DNA from: Dickeya undicola
GTDB taxonomy: Bacteria > Pseudomonadota > Gammaproteobacteria > Enterobacterales > Enterobacteriaceae
Length of the DNA: 64,000 nt
Direction of reading: 5' to 3'
Assembly: GCF_000784735.1 (NCBI RefSeq)
Contig: NZ_JSYG01000021.1
Span: forward strand, 1-64,000
Part shown: positions 31,683 through 41,358 of the stretch, in pieces
Position numbering within the stretch: position 1 is the first letter of the stretch
Layout of the letters: every line of letters starts with the position of its first letter
Made by a program: the position numbers and the translations under genes
Notes under the pieces: generated by a model
Database searches by the model: none
What the model was told of the DNA's origin: nothing
What the model saw: only the letters and a program-made list of their open reading frames with translations

Positions 31683-32165
31683 CTATTCGTTAATCCCATC
31701 ATGCCAGATACTATAACCAGAAGTACCGGCAGCTTTATGCGACCAAGATATGCTTTTATATTTAAGCATAATCTCTTCATAAGGGATTGATTCTATATTA
31801 TTTATAGAGTGTGGATATGATGAAGAGACAGATACGACTCGGGCATCAGCCAATGTTAATTCATAAAAAACCTCCAACTTCCCAGCCGAATTCGTTCTAT
31901 AGAAGAAAAAATTTGCTGTTAACTTTTCATTTGAGGTAATGGATACACCTAACAGTGGAGAAGATTTATCTATAGGCTTTACTAATTGTATCGGATGATG
32001 AGCGACATTATCATCTCGTGTTATCGTATGGTTCAATCCTAATACCTGTATCTGATCTTCATGTCCAGACTGATAACGATTACCGATAGAGTCCACAGTA
32101 GAACAGCCAGAAGAAATCAACCCCTGTTGTTCGCCTTCCAACGTTAGATAAATAATATATGACAT
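31683..32165 (-). CDS. Orphan Hcp-family type VI secretion tube protein
   Basis: A 160-residue Hcp-type protein. It begins MSYIIYLTLEGEQQG and follows the HcpA-like pattern through SGHEDQIQVLGLNHTI, the central PLLGVSITSNEKL, and the C-terminal YKSISWSHKAAGTSGYSIWHD. Hcp forms hexameric rings of the T6SS tube and can carry effectors. I use the ATG at 32165 with AAGGA upstream rather than the start three codons earlier. It is AT-rich and only distantly similar to the other Hcp at 52502-53020. No vgrG is adjacent. It is closer in position to the STM2901/DUF1493 pair and two small ORFs. Confidence 0.85.
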   Translation of the reverse strand: MSYIIYLTLEGEQQGLISSGCSTVDSIGNRYQSGHEDQIQVLGLNHTITRDDNVAHHPIQLVKPIDKSSPLLGVSITSNEKLTANFFFYRTNSAGKLEVFYELTLADARVVSVSSSYPHSINNIESIPYEEIMLKYKSISWSHKAAGTSGYSIWHDGINE

Positions 32166-32239
32166 TTTCAGCATCCTTGTTATTTTGATAAAACCATCAC
32201 CTATAAAATAATATCCAAATCAGAAAATCACAATAAAAA

Positions 32240-32434
32240 CTAACCGAATCTATTTTTAAACTTTCTAGAACTTACTCTTCTGCTCATCTGACTATTACAA
32301 TTAGGGCATAAATGCTGTTTTTTCCCCTCAATTGTCCAAGTGTAATATTTTCTTTTAAAACTGTTATGACAAATATCACATCTGCTTGGTTTCAATACTG
32401 CACCAATAACGACCAATAAAATAAAACCGCCAAT
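32240..32434 (-). CDS. Small membrane-anchored zinc-ribbon protein, start uncertain
   Basis: An open frame of up to 64 residues preceding hcp, reading IGGFILLVVIGAVLKPSRC and then CDIC with CPNC about 22 residues later, ending in a basic tail (RRVSSRKFKNRFG). It looks like one membrane helix plus a four-cysteine zinc ribbon. There is no ATG or GTG start: an in-frame TGA lies one codon before the frame, and the best candidate is ATT at 32434 with GGAG upstream, or TTG at 32416. It may be a coupled gene, a frameshifted C-terminus of the ORF before it, or a remnant. I do not recognise the family. Confidence 0.4.
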   Translation of the reverse strand: MGGFILLVVIGAVLKPSRCDICHNSFKRKYYTWTIEGKKQHLCPNCNSQMSRRVSSRKFKNRFG

Positions 32435-32634
32435 TAGTCACTCCACGAATTTATCTCCATAATGCTAATAAACAGGGTCAGATTATCCAAAAAACCAAGT
32501 GATTTGCTACAATTGTCAGAATAGTCATAACCACACATTTGAGCAAATCGAATACGAACCATACCAGGAATCAACACAACTACCGGACGCAGAATCCATT
32601 GTATGCCCCCGTCCATCCGGTAAGTCATTTCCAT
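32434..32634 (-). CDS. Hypothetical 66-residue protein directly after bioH
   Basis: A 66-residue open frame starting 8 bases after the bioH stop, with AAGGGG just upstream of its ATG, so it could be translated from the bioH transcript. It reads WILRPVVVLIPGMVRIRFAQ, a hydrophobic/basic segment, then CGYDYSDNC and a second hydrophobic stretch. Its stop overlaps the zinc-ribbon frame in another phase. I do not recognise it; it could be a real small membrane protein or chance. Confidence 0.3.
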   Translation of the reverse strand: MEMTYRMDGGIQWILRPVVVLIPGMVRIRFAQMCGYDYSDNCSKSLGFLDNLTLFISIMEINSWSD

Positions 32635-32642
32635 TATCCCCT

Positions 32643-33422
32643 TTACACCAACAAATTTTCCCCCGCAAACCCCACCACCTGCTCCACAAACGCTTCCGGG
32701 TGGGAAATAAACGGTGCATGGGCAGCTTTCGGCATCACTACGGAGGTGGAGTTCGGGTACTGTTCGTCCATCAACGCGGCAACTTTGCGCGGCACCAGCC
32801 CGTCCAGCGCGCCGTACAAGCGCAGGAACGGCAGGGTTAGTGTGGTCAACGGTTCACGCAGGTCGGCATGACGTAAAATCTCCAACCCGGCGTTCAACAC
32901 CTCGGTGGTTGGTGCCGGTTGACCGGACAGCGCCACTTTCAACGCACGGGCGTCTTTTCTGGCATTTTCGGTGCCCAGTGTCTGCAATGCCAGAAAGCGC
33001 TCAATGGTGCCAAGGAAATCTTCGCTCAGCATCTGCTGGAAACCGGACAACACCTGCGGGCGGATGCCTGGCCAGTTATCGCGCGCTTCAAAACACGGGG
33101 ATGACGCCAGCGTAATCAGCGCATTGACCCGTTCCGGCGCACTCAACGCCACCTGCGTCGCCACCAGCCCGCCTAGCGACCAGCCTAACCACACGGCCCG
33201 CTCCGGTGCCTGCGCCAGCACCTGCTGCGCCATGTCGGCAAGCGACATCACCCCAAATCCCTGGCTCTGACCGTAGCCCGGCAAATCCACCCGATGTAAT
33301 CTGAAATGCGGCGTCAGTCGCATGACAATGTTATTCCATACCTGCGAATTCATTCCCCAGCCGTGCAGCATCACAAGTTCGCATGTTCCTTCCCCTTCCG
33401 TTTGCCAGTGCAGTGCTCCCAT
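32643..33422 (-). CDS. bioH: Pimeloyl-ACP methyl ester carboxylesterase BioH
   Basis: Removes the methyl group from pimeloyl-ACP methyl ester in early biotin synthesis. The 259-residue alpha/beta hydrolase has the nucleophile Ser82 in GWSLGG, the oxyanion region LHGWGMN, the acid Asp in YGALDGLVP and the catalytic His in KAAHAPF. It begins 77 bases from the divergently transcribed gntX, as in E. coli. Two small ORFs follow closely on the same strand. Confidence 0.95.
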   Translation of the reverse strand: MGALHWQTEGEGTCELVMLHGWGMNSQVWNNIVMRLTPHFRLHRVDLPGYGQSQGFGVMSLADMAQQVLAQAPERAVWLGWSLGGLVATQVALSAPERVNALITLASSPCFEARDNWPGIRPQVLSGFQQMLSEDFLGTIERFLALQTLGTENARKDARALKVALSGQPAPTTEVLNAGLEILRHADLREPLTTLTLPFLRLYGALDGLVPRKVAALMDEQYPNSTSVVMPKAAHAPFISHPEAFVEQVVGFAGENLLV

Positions 33423-33499
33423 CGGTTATGTTGTCCTCCGTCAGAAATGGAATGATTCAGGCCACGCCCCCGGCATGTCTGATTACTCAGGGAAACGCG

Positions 33500-34204
33500 A
33501 TGTTGACGATCATGGCACAGTGCTGGCTCTGCCAGCAGCCGCTCTATCATAGTCATCACGGGATTTGCAGTCACTGCCGCCGTCATCTGCCGCAGCCGGT
33601 TACCTGCTGCCCGCGCTGCGGCCTGCCTTCGGCGTCCAGCACTCTGCTGTGTGGACGGTGCTTGCAACAGCCGCCACCGTGGCAATCGTTACTCTTTGTC
33701 AGCGACTATCAACCACCGCTGAGCACATTGATCAAACGCGTCAAATTTCAGCGGCGTACCGAACTGGCACCAGCATTAGCGCGGTTGCTCCTACTGCAAT
33801 GGCTGGCGCACCGCCGGGATACTGCTCTGAGCCTGCCCGAGGCGTATCCGCGCCCTGACGCCATCGTCACCGTTCCTCTGCACCGATGGCGTCACTGGCG
33901 ACGAGGTTTCAACCAGACCGACCTGCTAGCACGCCTACTGGCACACTGGCTGGGTTGTGCCTATCACCCCGCTGCGCTGGTCCGCGTGCGTTCTACCGTT
34001 CCCCAGCAGACGCTGGGCGCACGTTCTCGCCGCCACAACCTGCGTGGCGCATTCGACTGTCGGCATGATCTCGGTGGTAAACGGTTAGTGTTGCTGGACG
34101 ATGTAGTGACCACCGGCAGCACGGCTGCGGAGGTCACCAGGGTATTATGCCATGCCGGTGCGCAACAAGTTCAGGTGTGGTGTCTATGCCGCACCTTGTC
34201 GTAA
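33500..34204 (+). CDS. gntX: ComF/GntX phosphoribosyltransferase-like protein
   Basis: A 234-residue protein with an N-terminal double zinc-finger-like part (CWLC, CSHC, CPRC and CGRC) and a C-terminal phosphoribosyltransferase domain with the PRPP loop VLLDDVVTTGST. ComF homologues help DNA uptake in competent bacteria; the enterobacterial role is less clear. I use the ATG at 33500 (MLTIMAQCWLC), preceded by AGGGAAA, since it matches E. coli; the frame is open 39 codons upstream. It is next to nfuA. Confidence 0.92.
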   Translation: MLTIMAQCWLCQQPLYHSHHGICSHCRRHLPQPVTCCPRCGLPSASSTLLCGRCLQQPPPWQSLLFVSDYQPPLSTLIKRVKFQRRTELAPALARLLLLQWLAHRRDTALSLPEAYPRPDAIVTVPLHRWRHWRRGFNQTDLLARLLAHWLGCAYHPAALVRVRSTVPQQTLGARSRRHNLRGAFDCRHDLGGKRLVLLDDVVTTGSTAAEVTRVLCHAGAQQVQVWCLCRTLS

Positions 34205-34260
34205 CCGTCGGGATGGGCGTATTATAACCAACTGGCGTAGTCAACTATTGAGTTAACATT

Positions 34261-34836
34261 ATGATTCGTATTACCGACGCTGCTCAGGAGCACTTTGCCA
34301 AGCTGCTGGCGAAACAGGAGGAAGGCACACAGATCCGTGTCTTCGTCATCAATCCCGGAACCCCGAACGCCGAGTGTGGGGTATCCTACTGCCCGCCCGA
34401 TGCCGTCGAGCCGAACGATACCGAGCTGAAGTTCGAGAAACTGTCCGCCTATGTGGATGAGCTCAGCACACCGTATCTGGAAGACGCCGAAATCGACTTC
34501 GTGACCGACCAGTTAGGCTCTCAGCTGACATTAAAAGCGCCGAACGCCAAGATGCGTAAAGTCGGCGACGATGCGCCCTTGATGGAGCGCGTGGAGTATG
34601 TGCTGCAATCTCAAATCAACCCACAGTTAGCGGGTCATGGCGGCCGTGTCACGCTGATGGAAATCACTGAGGAAGGTTACGCCATTCTGCAATTTGGCGG
34701 CGGCTGTAACGGTTGTTCCATGGTGGATTACACCCTGAAGGAAGGCATCGAAAAAGAGCTGTTGCAGAAGTTCCCGGAACTGAAAGGGGTGCGTGACCTC
34801 ACCGAGCATCAGCGCGGCGAACACTCCTACTATTGA
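34261..34836 (+). CDS. nfuA: Fe-S biogenesis scaffold/carrier NfuA
   Basis: Carries 4Fe-4S clusters to target proteins, important under oxidative or iron stress. The 191-residue product has an N-terminal degenerate A-type domain ([15 protein letters not shown]) and a C-terminal Nfu domain with the cluster-binding CNGC in [11 protein letters not shown]. It follows gntX by 56 bases. The stop codon lies inside a short tandem repeat. Confidence 0.97.
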   Translation: MIRITDAAQEHFAKLLAKQEEGTQIRVFVINPGTPNAECGVSYCPPDAVEPNDTELKFEKLSAYVDELSTPYLEDAEIDFVTDQLGSQLTLKAPNAKMRKVGDDAPLMERVEYVLQSQINPQLAGHGGRVTLMEITEEGYAILQFGGGCNGCSMVDYTLKEGIEKELLQKFPELKGVRDLTEHQRGEHSYY

Positions 34837-34885
34837 TGGGATACCGTTTATTGATGGGATGTCGTTTATTGATAAGATGTCGTTC
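34832..34885 (+). repeat. Three 18-bp tandem repeats at the nfuA stop
   Basis: Units at 34832-34849, 34850-34867 and 34868-34885 share ATTGATGGGAT-CGTTT with few changes. A degenerate fourth follows. The first unit contains the nfuA stop codon. Confidence 0.85.
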
Positions 34886-34936
34886 TGATCGGATGCAACG
34901 CTGACGATCAATCCTATCGAGCTGATTTTGATGATG

Positions 34937-34972
34937 ACGAGCGCTCAGTTACCTGACCGCTCGTTGTTTTTT
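34937..34972 (+). terminator. Terminator after nfuA
   Basis: ACGAGCG (34937-34943) pairs with CGCTCGT (34958-34964), then TGTTTTTT. It lies just before the convergent malQ stop. Confidence 0.8.
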
Positions 34973-34993
34973 CCAGCACCGGTTACTCACCAC

Positions 34994-37162
34994 TCAGGCT
35001 TTTTTCGTTTCATTCTTTTTTGTCTCTTCCTTTTTTGTCTCTTCCTGCCCCTTGTTACCTTCTGGTTTTGTCGCCTTTCGGGTCCGAGAAGGCACTGGGC
35101 CGCCACGACGCAAATCAATGTCCCGAATCAACCGTTCCAGATAGCGGTCGGTAAAAATGGAATCCAGCGAACGGCTCAGTTTACGTCGCCAGTTGGGGTA
35201 TTCCTGATGGGTGCCCGGCACATTCACCGGTGTCGCCATGTCCAGCCAGTCTTCAAGCTGTAACCCCAGCAGCGCGCTGGCACTGTCGGCCAGATAGCGC
35301 TGCACTCCACGGTTAAGCTGGGCGCTCATGGTGGTGAGCGATGCATTGCGCCCAACCCGCTGCGGCAGCAGCCCCTGCTCATGCAAGGCATCAAGCAGCC
35401 CCTGCTTGGCGCTTTCCCGCGCGTCATGCTGCTGTTGCAGCAATGCGTCGGTGGGATACAGCCCGAGATCTTTGCCCAGCGTCAGATCAACGCCCTGCCA
35501 GTAGCCGCGTAGTGTCGCCAGGTCATGGGTGGTAATAGTGGCCATAGAACGCGGTGGATACTCGTCCGGCGCGCGAAAACGATCGTGCTGATCCTTTTCA
35601 AAAAACAGCACTTTATAGGAGTAGATACTGTTATCGCGCAGTTTGTTGACGATCTCATCCGGCACCGTTCCCAGATCCTCGCCGATCACCAGACAACGAT
35701 GGCGATGGCTTTCCAACGCCAGGATCCCCAGCAGGTCATCCACCGGATACAACACATAAGCGCCGTGGGTCGCGTTGCGGCCGCTCAGGATCCACCACAG
35801 CCGCAGCAGCCCCATCACATGGTCAATACGCAGCGCGCCGCTGTGCGCCATATTGCTGCGCAGCAAATCGATAAATGGCTGGTAGCCGCGCTGGCGCAGC
35901 AGAATCGGGTGCATTGGCGTCAGGTTCCAGTTCTGCCCACCTGGCCCCAGCGGGTCCGGCGGCGCGCCAAGCGTCACCGACATACAGTGCAATTGCTGAT
36001 CTCCCCAAGTGTCCACACCGCCCTGCGCCACCCCTACCGCCAGATCGCGGTACAGACCGATCGGCATTCCCAGTTGCTTGCTGTGGGAAAAACAGGCCGC
36101 CAGCTGTTCATGCGCCAGCCACTGTAACCAACAGTAAAACTGCACCTCATCGGCGTGTTCCTGCCGGAATCGCAGCGAGGCGTCGCTACGCGCATCGTGG
36201 TATTCCCGCGGCCATTGCAACCAATCGTTCGCGGATTCCCCCTGCGTTTTCAACCACGCCTGCAAAGCGTCATAAGTGGCCTGTTGCAACAGGCTTTCAT
36301 CGTAGGTTTTCAGAAATTGCTGGAAGGCGGTTTTGCGTGGGTCCAGTGCGTTACGCCGATTGAAATGGTCAAACGCCAACCGCAGCGCCGTCAGTTTCAG
36401 GCTGGTGACTGCCGTATAATCCACCCATCGGCTGGCGCGGGCGGCGGTCAGCCGCCGCTGAACGTCGTCTTGCTTCCACCACTCGCAGGCGGCCTCGCTC
36501 TGATGAAAATCATCCACCTGATTCACATCGATATAGATAATATTCAGCCAGTTGCGCGATGACGGGCTGTATGGGCTGGCGGCTTCCGGCTCGGCCGGAT
36601 AAAGCGCGTGCAATGGATTAAGGCCGACAAACGCGCCGCCCCGGCGCGCGACCTGCTCCACCAACGCTTTCAGGTCGCCAAAATCGCCGATACCCCAGTT
36701 ATCCGACGAACGCAGGGTATAAAGCTGTACCGTGACACCCCACCAGCGCTTCCCTTGAGTTAACACTTCCGGCTCGTAGCACCGCGCCGGTGCCACAATT
36801 ACCCGGCATGGCCACTGCTGTTCGTCCTGTGTCAGAAGGAGTTGGTGATAACCGAGCGGAAGGTTGTCTGGCAACACCAGAACCGCCTGCCCGGCCGAAC
36901 GCCCCTCGATGATGCCTCCTTTTTCATAGGTGAGCGTCCAGCCATATTCGCCTTCATCGCGCAGCGGCAACCGATTTGGCTGCCCCTGACGAAATACGCA
37001 CACCGAAGGCAAAGGCGCGACCGCCGGAGCCGCCACATCAAGCAGTTGCAGCAGTTTCTCGCGGGTGTCCTGGTCTATCGCCTGTTCATTACCGTAAGCA
37101 TCTTTATAGGTATCAGCGATCCCCGGGTAGTGGGGTACAGATTTTTTTGCTTTCAACGCCAT
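34994..37162 (-). CDS. malQ: 4-alpha-glucanotransferase (amylomaltase)
   Basis: Transfers maltosyl units between maltodextrins in the cytoplasm. The 722-residue GH77 product has VQLYTLRSSDNWGIGDFGDL, the nucleophile region LRIDHVMGL, IGEDLGTVP and THDLATLRGYW. From memory E. coli MalQ is 694 residues; the excess includes a C-terminal tail rich in Lys, Glu and Thr (QEETKKEETKKNETKKA) encoded by a simple purine-rich tract. It follows malP after 12 bases. Confidence 0.95.
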   Translation of the reverse strand: MALKAKKSVPHYPGIADTYKDAYGNEQAIDQDTREKLLQLLDVAAPAVAPLPSVCVFRQGQPNRLPLRDEGEYGWTLTYEKGGIIEGRSAGQAVLVLPDNLPLGYHQLLLTQDEQQWPCRVIVAPARCYEPEVLTQGKRWWGVTVQLYTLRSSDNWGIGDFGDLKALVEQVARRGGAFVGLNPLHALYPAEPEAASPYSPSSRNWLNIIYIDVNQVDDFHQSEAACEWWKQDDVQRRLTAARASRWVDYTAVTSLKLTALRLAFDHFNRRNALDPRKTAFQQFLKTYDESLLQQATYDALQAWLKTQGESANDWLQWPREYHDARSDASLRFRQEHADEVQFYCWLQWLAHEQLAACFSHSKQLGMPIGLYRDLAVGVAQGGVDTWGDQQLHCMSVTLGAPPDPLGPGGQNWNLTPMHPILLRQRGYQPFIDLLRSNMAHSGALRIDHVMGLLRLWWILSGRNATHGAYVLYPVDDLLGILALESHRHRCLVIGEDLGTVPDEIVNKLRDNSIYSYKVLFFEKDQHDRFRAPDEYPPRSMATITTHDLATLRGYWQGVDLTLGKDLGLYPTDALLQQQHDARESAKQGLLDALHEQGLLPQRVGRNASLTTMSAQLNRGVQRYLADSASALLGLQLEDWLDMATPVNVPGTHQEYPNWRRKLSRSLDSIFTDRYLERLIRDIDLRRGGPVPSRTRKATKPEGNKGQEETKKEETKKNETKKA

Positions 37163-37174
37163 GGTATTGATTCC

Positions 37175-39586
37175 TTAATCACGCACCGTCCAGATGCGTT
37201 TCTGATAATCATGAATTGCCCGATCGGCACTGAACATCCCCATACGAGCGGTATTCAGAATGCAGCGGCGTGTCCATTCATCAGGTTCACGATACAGCGC
37301 ATCCACACGCTGTTGGATCTGACAGTAAGGTGCGAAATCGGCCAGCACCAGATAAGGGTCCCCCAACTTCAGCAGGCTATCCAGCAGAGGGGCAAACGCC
37401 GTTTTATCCCCGTGGCTGAACGTTCCGTCGGCCAGCTCGGCGAGGATTTCCTTGAGCAAGGGATTCGCGGCAATGTAGCGAGCGGGTTTATAGCCGTCGG
37501 CGGTCAACGCTTTTACTTGCTCGACGGTATGCCCAAAGATGAACAGATTCTCCTCACCCACCTCCTGTGCCATCTCCACATTGGCTCCATCCAGGGTGCC
37601 CACCGTCAGCGCACCGTTCAACGCCAGCTTCATGTTGCCGGTGCCAGAGGCTTCCTTGCCCGCCGTGGAAATCTGCTCCGAGACGTCAGCGGCAGGAATA
37701 ATCCGCTCCGCCAGCGAAACACGATAATCCGGCAAAAAGACCACTTTCAGGCGGTCATTCACCCGCTTGTCCCGGTTAATGTGCTCCGCCACACAGTTGA
37801 TGGCGTAAATAATGTTTTTTGCCAGCACGTACCCCGGCGCAGCCTTGGCACCAAACAGAAAAAGGCGCGGCACGATATCCAATCCGGGGTCGGCAAGCAA
37901 TCGCTTATATAGCGATAAAATGTGCAACAGATTCAGATGCTGCCGTTTGTATTCATGCAACCGTTTGATTTGCACATCAAACAACGACGCCGGATCGATA
38001 CGGATACCGTATTCGCGCTGCAAAAATTGCGTCAGTTGCGTTTTGTTGTCCTGTTTAATGCGGCGGTAACGCGCCCGGAATGCGCTGTCTTGCGCATAGG
38101 GCACCAGCCCGTCTAGCAGCGTCAGCTGGTTACCCCATTCGGTATGCAGGGTATCGTCGATCAGCGAAGAAAGTGCCGGATTGCACTGTTTCAGCCAGCG
38201 ACGCGGCGTAATACCGTTGGTGACATTGTGAAACTTCGTCGGCCACAGCTGGTGATATTCCGGAAACAGGTCGCGCACCACCAGGTCAGAATGCATCTGC
38301 GCCACACCATTAACCGCAAAACAGGCCACCACGCACAGATTCGCCATTCTCACCTGACGGCGATGCACCACCGCCAGCCGCGCCCAGACGTGCCGATCGC
38401 CCGGCCAGCGCGCCTCCACCTGCTGGCGTAAGCGTTCATTAATCGTTTTGATAATCGACAGATGGCGTGGCAGCAGCCGACCAAACAGCCGCTCGTCCCA
38501 GCACTCTAGCGCTTCCGGCATCAGGGTATGATTGGTGTAAGCAAACAGACGCCCGGTCAGTTGCCAGGCCTGTTCCCACGGCATGTCGTGCTCGTCCAGC
38601 AACAGGCGCAAGGTTTCGGGGATCGCCAGCGTCGGATGGGTATCGTTCAACTGCACCACTTCATAGTCAGGCAACGTCTCCACAGGCCTTCCTGCGCGCT
38701 CATGCCGCCGAAAGATGTCCGCCACAGCACAGGCGCACTGAAAATATTGCTGCATCAGGCGCAGTTTTTTACCTGCCGCGTGGTTGTCGTTCGGGTAGAG
38801 CACCTTGGTCAGACTGGCGGCGGCAATGCCCTGCTGCTCGGCTTTCAGGTAATGACCGGCGTTGAACTGCTCAAGATCAAACGGGTCGCTGTGTGTCGCT
38901 TGCCACAACCGCAGTGGTTGAACCCTGCCATTGTGATAGCCAATAACCGGGATATCGGTAGCTTCTCCGACGATAACCTGGCCCGGTATCCAACGCTCGC
39001 TGCCATCCGCCTGTATCGCCAGTTCGCCGCCAAAACCGACCTCCACCGCCAGCTCTGGACGAGCGCGCGCCCAGGGGTAGCTGTCGCGCAGCCAGTCATC
39101 CGGCGTTTCTCGCTGAAAACCGGCATCAAAATGCTGGCGGAACAAGCCGTACTGATAATGCAGACCATAACCTGTCGCCGACTGGCCGACCGTCGCCATT
39201 GCGTCCAGATAGCAGGATGCCAGCCTTCCCAGCCCACCGTTGCCAAGCGCCGGGTCGGTTTCCTGCTCCAGCACATCACTTAACGCCAGCCCCTGCTGCG
39301 CCAGCACCTCCGCTACCGCATCATACCAGCCCAGATTGAGCAGATTGTTGCCGGTCAAACGGCCAGGCAGGAACTCCATCGACAGGTAATTCACATGCCG
39401 CGCAGGCGCGGCATCGGGTGGGGGCACGTCGGCAGACATCAACACATCCAGTTGCTCCGTCAGCGCGGCGCTCACCAGTTGCCAGCACTGGCGTAACGAC
39501 AACGCCTGCAAGGACGGTTGAGCACACATCTGCAACTGGCGTTGCAGGGCGGCGGTAAACCGGGAAGAATTGAATGATGGTGACAT
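37175..39586 (-). CDS. malP: Maltodextrin phosphorylase
   Basis: Phosphorolyses maltodextrins to glucose 1-phosphate with pyridoxal phosphate. The 803-residue product has the phosphorylase core ([37 protein letters not shown]) and the cofactor-lysine signature [16 protein letters not shown]. It is more MalP-like than the second phosphorylase at 53404-55851. It begins 45 bases after the glpR stop and overlaps no malT; I see no clear MalT box in that gap, so it may be transcribed from glpR or from a weak local promoter. Confidence 0.94.
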   Translation of the reverse strand: MSPSFNSSRFTAALQRQLQMCAQPSLQALSLRQCWQLVSAALTEQLDVLMSADVPPPDAAPARHVNYLSMEFLPGRLTGNNLLNLGWYDAVAEVLAQQGLALSDVLEQETDPALGNGGLGRLASCYLDAMATVGQSATGYGLHYQYGLFRQHFDAGFQRETPDDWLRDSYPWARARPELAVEVGFGGELAIQADGSERWIPGQVIVGEATDIPVIGYHNGRVQPLRLWQATHSDPFDLEQFNAGHYLKAEQQGIAAASLTKVLYPNDNHAAGKKLRLMQQYFQCACAVADIFRRHERAGRPVETLPDYEVVQLNDTHPTLAIPETLRLLLDEHDMPWEQAWQLTGRLFAYTNHTLMPEALECWDERLFGRLLPRHLSIIKTINERLRQQVEARWPGDRHVWARLAVVHRRQVRMANLCVVACFAVNGVAQMHSDLVVRDLFPEYHQLWPTKFHNVTNGITPRRWLKQCNPALSSLIDDTLHTEWGNQLTLLDGLVPYAQDSAFRARYRRIKQDNKTQLTQFLQREYGIRIDPASLFDVQIKRLHEYKRQHLNLLHILSLYKRLLADPGLDIVPRLFLFGAKAAPGYVLAKNIIYAINCVAEHINRDKRVNDRLKVVFLPDYRVSLAERIIPAADVSEQISTAGKEASGTGNMKLALNGALTVGTLDGANVEMAQEVGEENLFIFGHTVEQVKALTADGYKPARYIAANPLLKEILAELADGTFSHGDKTAFAPLLDSLLKLGDPYLVLADFAPYCQIQQRVDALYREPDEWTRRCILNTARMGMFSADRAIHDYQKRIWTVRD

Positions 39587-39631
39587 CGTGCCTCTCTCCT
39601 CTATACAGTGATGGAAAAAGGCACGTCGGGA

Positions 39632-40390
39632 TCAGCACAACTCCAACTGTACCTTATGTTGTTCGATGATTTTCAGCACACTGGGTGGTGGTAACTGATC
39701 GGTAAAAAGATAGTCGATCAAATCCATGTTACCCAAATTGACCATCGCGTTACGGCCAAACTTCGAATGGTCCGTTACCAGCATCACGCAGCGGGAGTTT
39801 TCGATAATCGCCCGCTTGGTGCGTACCTCGTGATAATCAAACTCTAGCAACGAGCCGTCCATATCAATACCGCTGATTCCCAAAATGCCGAAATCGAGCC
39901 TGAACTGAGAGATGAAATCCAGCGTGGCCTCGCCGATGATGCCGCCGTCCCGGCTGCGGACTTCACCCCCCGCCAGAATCAGGCGGAAATCTTCTTTAGC
40001 GGTCAGCAACGTAGCGACATTCAGGTTGTTGGTGACCACGCGCAAATCCTTATGGTTCATCAGCGCGTGAGCCACCGCTTCCGGCGTGGTGCCGATATCA
40101 ATAAAAAGCGTAGCACCATCTGGAATCTGGCTGGCGACTTGCCTCGCAATCCTGGCTTTCTCATCAGACCACATCATTTTGCGATCATGATAGGCGGTAT
40201 TCACTGAGCTGGAGGGCAACGCCGCTCCGCCATGATGACGATGGATCTTGTTCTGTTCCGCCAGATCGTTCAGATCACGGCGAATGGTCTGCGGGCTGAC
40301 CGCAAAATGTTCCACCAGCTCCTCGGTACTGACGTATCCCTGCCGACGCACCAGGTCGATAATGGCGTCGTGCCGCTGTGTTTGCTTCAC
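39632..40390 (-). CDS. glpR: Glycerol-3-phosphate regulon repressor GlpR
   Basis: DeoR-family repressor of the glp regulon, released by glycerol 3-phosphate. The 252-residue product has the DeoR helix-turn-helix (YVSTEELVEHFAVSPQTIRR) and the sugar-phosphate sensor domain with DIGTTPEAVAHAL and ILAGGEVRSRDGG. I chose the GTG at 40390 because VKQTQRHDAI matches the E. coli start exactly in length; the frame is open 37 codons upstream. It follows glpG and is followed closely by malP. Confidence 0.96.
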   Translation of the reverse strand: MKQTQRHDAIIDLVRRQGYVSTEELVEHFAVSPQTIRRDLNDLAEQNKIHRHHGGAALPSSSVNTAYHDRKMMWSDEKARIARQVASQIPDGATLFIDIGTTPEAVAHALMNHKDLRVVTNNLNVATLLTAKEDFRLILAGGEVRSRDGGIIGEATLDFISQFRLDFGILGISGIDMDGSLLEFDYHEVRTKRAIIENSRCVMLVTDHSKFGRNAMVNLGNMDLIDYLFTDQLPPPSVLKIIEQHKVQLELC

Positions 40391-40533
40391 ATTGATCCCC
40401 TCAAACACCGACATGCCGTCATGTCGGCCAATTAACAAACCGCGCCTCGCAGGCAAAACAACGCACGGCCATGCAGTAACCACTGCGCGCCCTTCTGCCA
40501 CTCATTCGGACTTCGGTAAACGGTATGATGGCA

Positions 40534-41358
40534 TCAACGGTGTCTGTGGCGCGTATCCCACCATGCCATTAGCAAGCCAATGACCAGCCCCGCGACATGC
40601 GCCCCATTGGCGATCGACATGCCCAAAATATCGAAATAGCCCGCCACCAACCACGCCAGCGAAAACGCCATCAATCCACGTTGCAGATGCAGCGAGCCGT
40701 TCGGCTCACGTTCACCACGTAGCCAGACGTACCCCATCAGGGCATACACCACGCCGGACAGGCCGCCGAAATAAACGTCGCTAAACCAGGACTGTACCCA
40801 ACCGCTCAGCGCAGACGACAATAGCAGAATCACGCACAACCGGCGGGTGCCAAGCACGCGCTCCACCGGCCCGCCGAGATACCACCACCACATCAGGTTG
40901 AACAGCAAATGCAACAATGAGAAATGCAGCAGCGCGTGGCTAAACCAGCGCCAGAGTTGCAGGGTCTGCGTGCTGTCCGGAAAGGCTAACAGCACCATCA
41001 TGCGCTCGACACCGTAGACCTGCATCAGCAGGTAAACAGCGATGGCAACCACCAGCACGGCCAGTGTCAACGGCCCCGCACGCTGGCGTAGCGTCTGCAG
41101 GTAGGAAAACGACGGATAACGCAACCCGCTGTTGGTGGTGCCATTCTGCCAGCTGGCTGCCTGATAGCGCTCATGCCAGGGTTCCCGCAAAAAACGCTCC
41201 AGCTCCTGCTTCACTCGCTCATGCTGGCTTTCATCCGGCAGCCAGATATCGACGTCGCTGCCGTTGATGCGGGCAACCAGTCGCACCTGGTGCGTGTGCA
41301 TATAGTCGACAAACGCCTGCGCCAGACGCGGATTGGATAACGCAACAATTCGGATCAT
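40534..41358 (-). CDS. glpG: Rhomboid intramembrane serine protease GlpG
   Basis: Cleaves within or next to membrane helices of its substrates. The 274-residue product has an N-terminal cytoplasmic domain, six membrane helices from about residue 95, the catalytic Ser201 in [12 protein letters not shown] and His254 in NGAHVAGL, at the same positions as in E. coli. It lies between glpE and glpR, but here about 500 bases separate it from glpE. Confidence 0.97.
   Translation of the reverse strand: MIRIVALSNPRLAQAFVDYMHTHQVRLVARINGSDVDIWLPDESQHERVKQELERFLREPWHERYQAASWQNGTTNSGLRYPSFSYLQTLRQRAGPLTLAVLVVAIAVYLLMQVYGVERMMVLLAFPDSTQTLQLWRWFSHALLHFSLLHLLFNLMWWWYLGGPVERVLGTRRLCVILLLSSALSGWVQSWFSDVYFGGLSGVVYALMGYVWLRGEREPNGSLHLQRGLMAFSLAWLVAGYFDILGMSIANGAHVAGLVIGLLMAWWDTRHRHR

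Noticed and set aside
34832-34885. CRISPR array
   Set aside because: The 18-bp units are contiguous without spacers, so it is a plain tandem repeat.
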